A DNA stretch of 64,000 bases, from assembly GCA_934573735.1 (NCBI GenBank), contig CAKTMC010000005.1:41661-105660 (forward strand), given 5' to 3'. Position numbers and translations under genes: made by a program. The DNA comes from an uncultured Oscillospiraceae bacterium (GTDB taxonomy: Bacteria; Bacillota; Clostridia; Oscillospirales; Oscillospiraceae). Positions within the stretch are counted from its first letter, which is position 1, and the number at the start of each line of letters is the position of its first letter. The notes under the pieces are model-generated. The model did not search any database, was not told the DNA's origin, and saw only the letters and a list, made by a program, of their open reading frames with translations. Positions 59,084 through 64,000 of this stretch are shown here, piece by piece.

Positions 59084-59112
59084 GACCCGGAGACGAAAAA
59101 TTCCGGGTCTTG
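59081..59112 (-). terminator. Terminator of the zinc-ribbon membrane protein gene
   Basis: A 10-bp perfect stem CAAGACCCGG/CCGGGTCTTG, followed on the minus strand by ACATTTTT. About 63 bp after the gene stop. Confidence 0.65.
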
Positions 59113-59175
59113 TTTGCTGATTTAATTGGATAAACTGCACATTGTCCTGCCGCTCAGTACTTTATGCCTGTAAAA

Positions 59176-59748
59176 TCAATCGCTGCACTTCGGGCAGTGA
59201 CCGTTTTCGTCAAGAGGAACTCCACAATTAGTGCAAAATCTTACGTCACAGCTGTCACTAGCGCCATCCGTTTTCCTGCCGAAAACTTCATCGACCTTGG
59301 GTTCAAAGCTGACTGTTTCGCTTCCGCCTCCGTCCTTGCCGCTGAGCTTTGCATTGATGGAAATGACATTCTTGACAAGAAGAATGAGCATCATCATAAG
59401 CTCATAGGAAAGACGAACGGCAATGGGTCCCACTATCATCAGCAAAAGACCATATCCGCCCATCCACTTTGTGCCATACCACGTGTCAACGCTCACAAAC
59501 AAAAGGCAGAATCCGCAAACGATAACAAAGCAAGTGACAAATATGTAGATGGCTTGAAGAATTTTCTCGATAATAAGATATTTGAAGTTAACAAGGTTAT
59601 GCAAAGCCCGCATAAATGGGCTCTTCCCCTTTATGCATTTTTCCGGTACGATAAATATAAATGCCAATACAGTGCCAAGAACGCTGAGAAGCAACGCTAT
59701 AAACGAAAAAGAACCAAGATTGCCAAGGGCATATGATAAACCATACAT
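59176..59748 (-). CDS. Membrane protein with C-terminal zinc ribbon
   Basis: A 190-residue protein. Three hydrophobic segments (about 13-33, 62-85, 97-125) resemble the DUF4282 type of membrane region. A flexible Gly/Ser/Asp-rich stretch and a C-terminal zinc ribbon follow (CTNCGVPLDENGHCPKC). No function is known. It is AT-richer than its neighbours. It lies between the T-box operon and the AraC gene as a single-gene unit. Confidence 0.7.
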   Translation of the reverse strand: MYGLSYALGNLGSFSFIALLLSVLGTVLAFIFIVPEKCIKGKSPFMRALHNLVNFKYLIIEKILQAIYIFVTCFVIVCGFCLLFVSVDTWYGTKWMGGYGLLLMIVGPIAVRLSYELMMMLILLVKNVISINAKLSGKDGGGSETVSFEPKVDEVFGRKTDGASDSCDVRFCTNCGVPLDENGHCPKCSD

Positions 59749-59805
59749 TTTTATTTCTCCTTTTTTCTTTATATTTTATCCTTTGATATATATCTTGTCA
59801 AGATT

Positions 59806-60651
59806 TTACTTCCTGTATTCCTTCGGAAGCTGACCGTAGTATTCCTTGAACGCGGCGCTGAACCTGCTCTGGCTCTCATAGCCCACCTGATTTGCTATCT
59901 CCGCAACGCTCATATCGCTCTCCCGCAGCAGCTCTGCCGCGCGCTCCATGCGGTGCTCCTTCATATGCGCCGCAAGTGAGCTGCCGTAAACAGACTTAAA
60001 GAGCGTCTTTAGCGTGGTCGGGTTCATGTGATACTGCCTTGAAAGCTCCTCTATCGTATAGCGCCTGTCCATGTTCGCTTCCAGCAAATCATGCACAGCG
60101 CGTATGACCCGAAGCTGCTCCGCCTGATACTCTGTCAGCGGGTTCTGGTTTCCCGGCTCAAGCCGCGCAAGATACAAAAGCAGCTCCAGCGCCTTGAGCC
60201 GCCTATAGGCAAGCTGCATCGGCGCGGGCTGAGCAAAGAAGCCGGAGAATATATTCTCTGTCTGCTCGTTTCCCGCCTGCGCCGTAAAGCTCCCGCCGCA
60301 CAGCTTATCGCGCAGAGTCTTTATAATATAATCAGAGCCTGCAAAAGCATCCGGCGGGCTTTTCTCAACTTCATCCATGTTTATAGCGATAACAAGCCCT
60401 GAATATCCCCCGCTCGGGAGACTCAGCTCCGCGCCACGCAGCAGCTCAGCCGAGAAAACGCAAAAATCGCCCTGAGCCAGAAAAACGCTCTGCCCCCCGG
60501 TCTTTATCCCGAGCCGCCCGCTCCTGCAATAATTAAGCACTATCGCATTATCCGGGAAATCAGGCACGACGCTCCCCGGCAGCTCAAGCTCCCCGCAGCA
60601 GATACCCGGCAGCAGCTCATCAATGGCGCTATCATTCAATATATTATTCAT
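59806..60651 (-). CDS. AraC family transcriptional regulator
   Basis: A 281-residue regulator. An N-terminal cupin-like sensing region (about 20-100) is followed by a linker and the double HTH (about 188-281), with YTIEELSRQYHMNPTTLKTL and MSVAEIANQVGYESQSRFSA, then the family ending FKEYYGQLPKEYR. It overlaps the ArsR gene by 8 bp and is co-transcribed with it. AraC members of this shape often regulate siderophore or metal uptake in Clostridia, so a metal-related role with the ArsR partner is plausible. Confidence 0.9.
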   Translation of the reverse strand: MNNILNDSAIDELLPGICCGELELPGSVVPDFPDNAIVLNYCRSGRLGIKTGGQSVFLAQGDFCVFSAELLRGAELSLPSGGYSGLVIAINMDEVEKSPPDAFAGSDYIIKTLRDKLCGGSFTAQAGNEQTENIFSGFFAQPAPMQLAYRRLKALELLLYLARLEPGNQNPLTEYQAEQLRVIRAVHDLLEANMDRRYTIEELSRQYHMNPTTLKTLFKSVYGSSLAAHMKEHRMERAAELLRESDMSVAEIANQVGYESQSRFSAAFKEYYGQLPKEYRK

Positions 60652-61042
60652 GCTCCGCCTCCCTGAACCATTCGGGACAGGCTATCTCCATCACGCGCTC
60701 TATCATATCATGCAAAAGCTGACTCTGCGCGGACTCCGCGGCGCGGTAATAGACCTCCTTACCCTCGCGGCGGCTAACTATAAGCCCGCTGTCGCGCAGT
60801 GTGCGGAGATGATGCGATACCGCAGGGCTCGACATATCAAGCAGAGCCGCAATATTCAAAACACATTCCTCACAGTGGCAGAGAAGCCAGTATATCCGCA
60901 CTCTTGTCGGGTCGCCGAGCTGACGAAAGACATCGGCAAGAGTCTGAAAGCTCTCCGTCCTGCCCAAAAGCTCACGAATAGCCTCTGTGTTCATACTCGT
61001 CTCGCCGTGGTCGTGCGGAAGCTTGAGGTTTTCATCCGGCAT
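60644..61042 (-). CDS. ArsR/SmtB family metal-responsive repressor
   Basis: A 132-residue winged-helix repressor. DVFRQLGDPTRVRIYWLL, a CHCEECVLNIAALL segment and SSPAVSHHLRTLRDSGLIVS are the ArsR core. The cysteines in CHCEEC are placed like the alpha-3 metal site of CadC/ArsR. The N-terminal tail contains His-Asp-His, and the C-terminal His residues could form the alpha-5 site of zinc sensors. It is divergent from the HMA protein/P-type ATPase operon, whose promoter is followed by a dyad (61181-61200), its likely operator. Confidence 0.9.
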   Translation of the reverse strand: MPDENLKLPHDHGETSMNTEAIRELLGRTESFQTLADVFRQLGDPTRVRIYWLLCHCEECVLNIAALLDMSSPAVSHHLRTLRDSGLIVSRREGKEVYYRAAESAQSQLLHDMIERVMEIACPEWFREAEHE

Positions 61043-61140
61043 ACTTATCCCTCGCTATTATTGTATTATAATTATTATAAACAAAAATCTCCCTATTGGA
61101 AATGATTTTCGCCCCTTCGGAAGTGACTGCGCGCAGCCTC

Positions 61141-61169
61141 TTGACTTCCGAGCTTGCTGCCATTATACT
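61141..61169 (+). promoter_or_regulatory. Promoter of the metal-efflux operon
   Basis: TTGACT (61141-61146) and TATACT (61164-61169) with a 17-bp spacer, about 85 bp before the HMA protein gene. Confidence 0.82.
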
Positions 61170-61180
61170 ACGCTCAGAAA

Positions 61181-61200
61181 GATTAAACAAGTGCTTAATC
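61181..61200 (+). promoter_or_regulatory. Candidate ArsR operator
   Basis: A perfect dyad GATTAA-N8-TTAATC just after the expected transcription start. ArsR/SmtB repressors bind such AT-rich 12-2-12-like dyads, and the position would block the efflux operon. Confidence 0.65.
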
Positions 61201-61253
61201 GTAAAATTGAATTAAGCCCGCGCAAAGCCATATTATAAAAAAGGAGAAAATTT

Positions 61254-61472
61254 ATGAAAAAGACCTATTCCATCGAAGTTGACTGCGCCAACTGTGCCAA
61301 TCTCATGGAGCAAGCCGCAAACAAGACCGAGGGCGTTGCCTCCGCCGTTGTAAATTTTATGATCCAGAAGATGAGCGTCGAGTTCGTTGAGGGCGCCGAC
61401 GCAAAGAAGGTCATGAAGGACGTTCTCAAGGCCTGCCGCAAGGTCGAGCCGGACTGCGAAATAGAATTCTGA
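61254..61472 (+). CDS. Stand-alone heavy-metal-associated (HMA) protein
   Basis: A 72-residue ferredoxin-like HMA domain protein with the metal-binding Cys11-x2-Cys14 in VDCANCANLMEQA. Sequences of the DCANC type are linked more to Zn/Cd-type pumps than to the MTCxxC copper chaperones. AAAGGAG precedes the ATG. It lies 45 bp before the P-type ATPase, which lacks its own HMA domain, so it is effectively the detached N-terminal domain of the pump. Confidence 0.9.
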   Translation: MKKTYSIEVDCANCANLMEQAANKTEGVASAVVNFMIQKMSVEFVEGADAKKVMKDVLKACRKVEPDCEIEF

Positions 61473-61517
61473 GTCCCGGCAATTATTATTAAAAAGCTTT
61501 CAAGGAGATGCTGAACA

Positions 61518-63401
61518 ATGACTAAAAAGCAGAAAAAGATGCTGACGCGGATAATTATAGCGGCGCTTATGCTAATCGCGCTGCATTTTATCCCCGTAAC
61601 GGGCATTGTCCGCCTTCTCCTCTTCCTTGTGACCTATATTATAATAGGCTATGACATTCTTCGCAAGGCCGGAAAGGGCATACTGAACGGGCGCGTATTC
61701 GATGAGAATTTTCTTATGGCGGTCGCCACGCTCGGCGCGTTTGCACTTGCGATATATAAAAAGAGCGGCGACTATAACGAGGCCATCGCCGTCATGCTCT
61801 TTTACCAGATAGGTGAGCTTTTCCAGAGCTACGCCGTCGGCAAGAGCCGCAAGAACATCTCCGCGCTCATGGATATCCGCCCCGATTACGCGAACATTGA
61901 GCGTGACGGTCAGCTTGAAAAGGTTGACCCGGACGAGGTCACCATCGGCAGCATCATCATCGTTCAGCCGGGCGAAAAGGTACCCATTGACGGCCTTATC
62001 GTCGAGGGAAGCTCCACCTTGAACACCAGCGCCCTCACCGGCGAGAGCCTCCCCCGTGACGCAAAGCCCGGAGACGACATCATAAGCGGCTGCATAAACA
62101 TGACCGGTCTTCTGCGTATCCGCACCACGAAGGAATTCGGTGAGTCCACCGTGTCCAAGATTCTTGAGCTTGTCGAGAATTCCAGCTCCCGCAAGTCGCG
62201 CTCCGAGGACTTCATAGCAAAGTTTGCAAGAATTTATACCCCCATCGTATGCTACAGCGCCCTTGCCCTCGCTATTCTGCCGCCCGTCGTGCAGATTATT
62301 ATAGGCGTCGGCGCTCAGTGGGAGCAGTGGATATACCGCGCCCTGACCTTCCTCGTCACGAGCTGCCCCTGCGCACTCGTTGTCAGCATACCCCTGAGCT
62401 TCTTTGCCGGTATAGGCGGTGCAAGTCGTGAGGGTGTGCTCATCAAGGGCTCGAATTATCTTGAGACGCTGTCTCAGGTCAAAACCGTGGTATTCGATAA
62501 GACCGGCACTCTGACTCAGGGCGTTTTTGAGGTCAGCGCCGTGCATCATAACGATATGGACGAGGCAAAGCTGCTTGAGTACGCCGCCCTCGCCGAATGT
62601 GCCTCATCTCATCCGATAAGCAAGAGCCTCCAGCGCGCCTACGGCAAGGAGATAGACCGCAGCCGCGTGACGGACATCGAGGAAATCAGCGGTCACGGCA
62701 TCACCGCCACGGTTGACGGCGCAGCCGTTGCCGCCGGTAATGATAAGCTCATGGCGCGGCTCGGCATAGAATATCGCCCATGCCACTGCGTCGGCACGAT
62801 TATCCATATGGCAGTAAACGGCGAATACGCCGGTCACATCGTCATATCCGATATAATCAAGCCAAATTCCAAGCAGGCAATCGCCGCCCTGCGCCGCTCC
62901 GGCGTGGAAAAGACGGTCATGCTCACTGGTGACGCCGCCAAGGTCGCGGATGCGGTCGCCAAGGAGCTTGGCGTTGACGAGGTCTACGGTGAGCTTCTGC
63001 CGGGTGACAAGGTCGGCAAGCTTGAGGAGCTTCTCTCCAAGCAGCGCGGCAAGAGCAAGCTTGCCTTTGTCGGAGACGGCATAAACGACGCGCCTGTTCT
63101 CTCCCGTGCCGATATCGGCATTGCGATGGGCGCAATGGGCTCCGATGCCGCGATAGAAGCCGCAGATATCGTCCTCATGGATGATGACCCGCTTCAAATC
63201 TCCAAGGCCATTAAAATCTCACGCAAGTGCATCGGCATAGTCTATCAGAATATTGTCTTCGCGCTATTCATAAAATTTGCCTGCCTTGTGCTTGTCGCGG
63301 TAGGACTTGCCGATATGTGGGCGGCGATTTTTGCCGATGTCGGCGTTATGGTCCTCGCGGTGCTAAACGCCATCCGCGCCCTCCGCGTCCACAATTTATA
63401 A
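61518..63401 (+). CDS. zntA: Zn/Cd/Pb-type heavy-metal P1B ATPase
   Basis: A 627-residue P1B-2 type pump. It has no N-terminal HMA domain; membrane helices start near residue 12. TGES (174-177) marks the actuator domain, CPC (283-285, in TSCPCALV) the membrane metal site, DKTGT (327-331) the phosphorylated aspartate and GDGINDAP the hinge. The CPC motif with this family context points to export of zinc, cadmium or lead. It forms an operon with the HMA protein, opposite the ArsR/AraC genes, and ends before a hairpin terminator. Confidence 0.94.
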   Translation: MTKKQKKMLTRIIIAALMLIALHFIPVTGIVRLLLFLVTYIIIGYDILRKAGKGILNGRVFDENFLMAVATLGAFALAIYKKSGDYNEAIAVMLFYQIGELFQSYAVGKSRKNISALMDIRPDYANIERDGQLEKVDPDEVTIGSIIIVQPGEKVPIDGLIVEGSSTLNTSALTGESLPRDAKPGDDIISGCINMTGLLRIRTTKEFGESTVSKILELVENSSSRKSRSEDFIAKFARIYTPIVCYSALALAILPPVVQIIIGVGAQWEQWIYRALTFLVTSCPCALVVSIPLSFFAGIGGASREGVLIKGSNYLETLSQVKTVVFDKTGTLTQGVFEVSAVHHNDMDEAKLLEYAALAECASSHPISKSLQRAYGKEIDRSRVTDIEEISGHGITATVDGAAVAAGNDKLMARLGIEYRPCHCVGTIIHMAVNGEYAGHIVISDIIKPNSKQAIAALRRSGVEKTVMLTGDAAKVADAVAKELGVDEVYGELLPGDKVGKLEELLSKQRGKSKLAFVGDGINDAPVLSRADIGIAMGAMGSDAAIEAADIVLMDDDPLQISKAIKISRKCIGIVYQNIVFALFIKFACLVLVAVGLADMWAAIFADVGVMVLAVLNAIRALRVHNL

Positions 63402-63417
63402 GCTGTTATTTCTATTC

Positions 63418-63443
63418 AAAAAGCTCCGTATCGGGGCTTTTTG
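63418..63443 (+). terminator. Terminator of the metal-efflux operon
   Basis: AAAAAGCTCC pairs with GGGGCTTTTT (one G-U pair) over a 5-nt loop, 16 bp after the ATPase stop, with further T-richness. A second stem CTTCTCCC/GGGAGAAG stands at 63462-63481. Confidence 0.85.
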
Positions 63444-63493
63444 TTTTATATTATTAACTTGCTTCTCCCTGACGGGAGAAGTCAGATTATAGT

Positions 63494-63642
63494 CAAAGCT
63501 GTCGGCAATGTACAAAATTGCATTGGGAGAGTACAGAGAGGGGACGGGAGTCCCCTTTCTGCGTTCAATCCGTGCTTATTCAGGAGTGTTTTTGAATACT
63601 CCTGAATAAGTTTTCAAGGCGTCGAACTTTGTCGACGCCTTG
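63494..63642 (-). repeat. MITE-like 149-bp hairpin repeat, copy B
   Basis: The inverse copy of the element at 45273-45421. It has the same three stem-loops (now at 63615-63642, 63575-63610 and 63533-63562). The first stem and the CTTATTCAGGAGT hairpin are identical to copy A. Differences concentrate in the distal third, where the terminal repeat is degraded (GTCGGC instead of GTCGAC). It sits between the metal-efflux terminator and the promoter of the Old Yellow Enzyme gene. Confidence 0.88.
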
Positions 63643-63723
63643 AGTATGCCTTCCGTAAGGCGAAACGTATTGACATAACTGCTGCCGGTCTTTAGAGGCT
63701 TTCACAGATTTTCAAAAAATATC

Positions 63724-63751
63724 TTGCAAAAATCTAAAAAGGATGTATAAT
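63724..63751 (+). promoter_or_regulatory. Promoter of the Old Yellow Enzyme gene
   Basis: TTGCAA (63724-63729) and a perfect TATAAT (63746-63751), 16 bp apart, about 170 bp before the gene. Confidence 0.65.
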
Positions 63752-63756
63752 TTAAC

Positions 63757-63775
63757 ATGTCATTCATAATGACAT
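63757..63775 (+). promoter_or_regulatory. Palindromic operator candidate
   Basis: A perfect 19-bp palindrome, ATGTCATT-CAT-AATGACAT, immediately after the -10 box, where a bound repressor would block initiation. Its size suits a TetR- or MarR-type dimer. Confidence 0.6.
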
Positions 63776-63923
63776 TTTTGCGGCGTGATGCCGATTTTCG
63801 ATATAGCTCGGCGCTCTCAGCCGCATTTGCGAGAGCGCGGTATTTAATAACGTAGACCTGCGGCGCAGACTTTTCCATCGTCTCGCCGTTTGTCATATTG
63901 AAAAAGTTTGGAAGGAGAAATCT
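63776..63923 (+). other. Long 5' leader with hairpin
   Basis: About 150 nt of apparently untranslated leader. It contains a stem GCGCTCTC/GAGAGCGC (63811-63838). I cannot match it to a known riboswitch. A 64-codon minus-strand frame across it lacks a ribosome binding site and looks accidental. Confidence 0.4.
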
Positions 63924-64000
63924 ATGGATTCCAAGTACAATGCCCTGTTTACCCCCTGGAAAATAGGCAATGTCGAGATACCGAACCGCATCGTACAGTG
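63924..64000 (+). CDS. Old Yellow Enzyme family oxidoreductase, 5' end only
   Basis: Only the first 25 codons are in the window. The N-terminus MDSKYNALFTPWKIGNVEIP followed by NRIV is the typical start of NADH:flavin oxidoreductases of the OYE/2-enoate-reductase group, whose first beta strand reads LF(T/S)P.KIG...(I/L)KNR. GAAGGAG stands before the ATG. The substrate, and whether the protein also carries iron-sulfur and second FAD domains, cannot be judged from this fragment. Confidence 0.8.
   Translation, partial: MDSKYNALFTPWKIGNVEIPNRIVQ

Noticed and set aside
63702..63896. A 64-codon minus-strand frame upstream of the Old Yellow Enzyme gene
   Set aside because: It covers the promoter, palindrome and leader of that gene and has no credible start signal.
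1..64000. Insertion sequence, prophage or integrative element
   Set aside because: No transposase, integrase, phage structural gene or att-like direct repeat was recognised; the Ltp-like protein alone is not enough to call a prophage.

Overview
This window is chromosomal DNA of a spore-forming member of the Clostridia (Firmicutes), probably an Oscillospiraceae-like gut lineage. Four things support this. The gene order cdaA-cdaR ... yicC-remA-gmk-rpoZ-priA-def-fmt-rsmB-rlmN-prpC-prkC-rsgA ... spoVM is typical of Firmicutes. SpoVM and a SPOCS/LysM spore protein are present. Expression signals are classic (AGGAGG-type ribosome binding sites, TTGACA/TATAAT promoters). There is a tryptophan T-box. 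Most genes are GC-rich; about 650-2400 is clearly AT-richer.

Layout. 1-2400: the end of a DUF364 gene, then an AT-rich accessory patch with an Ltp-repeat membrane protein, a zinc-ribbon membrane protein and a small HTH regulator. 2.4-19.2 kb: yebC, then a closely packed minus-strand superoperon running from cdaA (c-di-AMP synthesis) through RNA and translation genes and the PrkC/PrpC signalling pair to rsgA, a tiny spoVM and a SipL-like spore protein. 19.2-30.4 kb: a cysteine desulfurase with a DUF3343 partner, ispF/ispD, mreB, comF, recD2, uvrA, a ybaK-type deacylase, a TetR regulator and tRNA-Thr(CGU). 31-42 kb: radC, tsaD, rimI, polA, uvrB, obgE, rpmA/rplU with leader, a DUF3298 lipoprotein and a CYTH protein.

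42.2-55.8 kb is more accessory: a large iron-sulfur flavoprotein with an orphan hypA, a YoaK family membrane protein divergent from a TetR regulator, a Crp-type regulator followed by oleate hydratase and a 70-residue protein, a DUF1538 membrane protein overlapping a tandem PII-like gene, a UvrD-type helicase and an LprI-domain protein. 55.9-59.1 kb is a three-gene ABC importer under a T-box with specifier UGG, so very probably a tryptophan importer. 59.2-63.4 kb holds a zinc-ribbon membrane protein, AraC and ArsR regulators, and a divergent HMA protein/Zn-Cd P-type ATPase operon with a likely ArsR operator. The window ends in the first codons of an Old Yellow Enzyme family gene.

The least explained items are: the duplicated DUF1538 protein paired with a duplicated PII-like protein whose upstream gene has no ordinary start codon; the flavoprotein/HypA pair; a 149-bp MITE-like hairpin element in two inverted copies (45.3 and 63.5 kb); a hairpin array between obgE and rpmA; and the spoVM/SPOCS/small-membrane-protein end of the superoperon. 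No insertion sequence, prophage or CRISPR array was seen.
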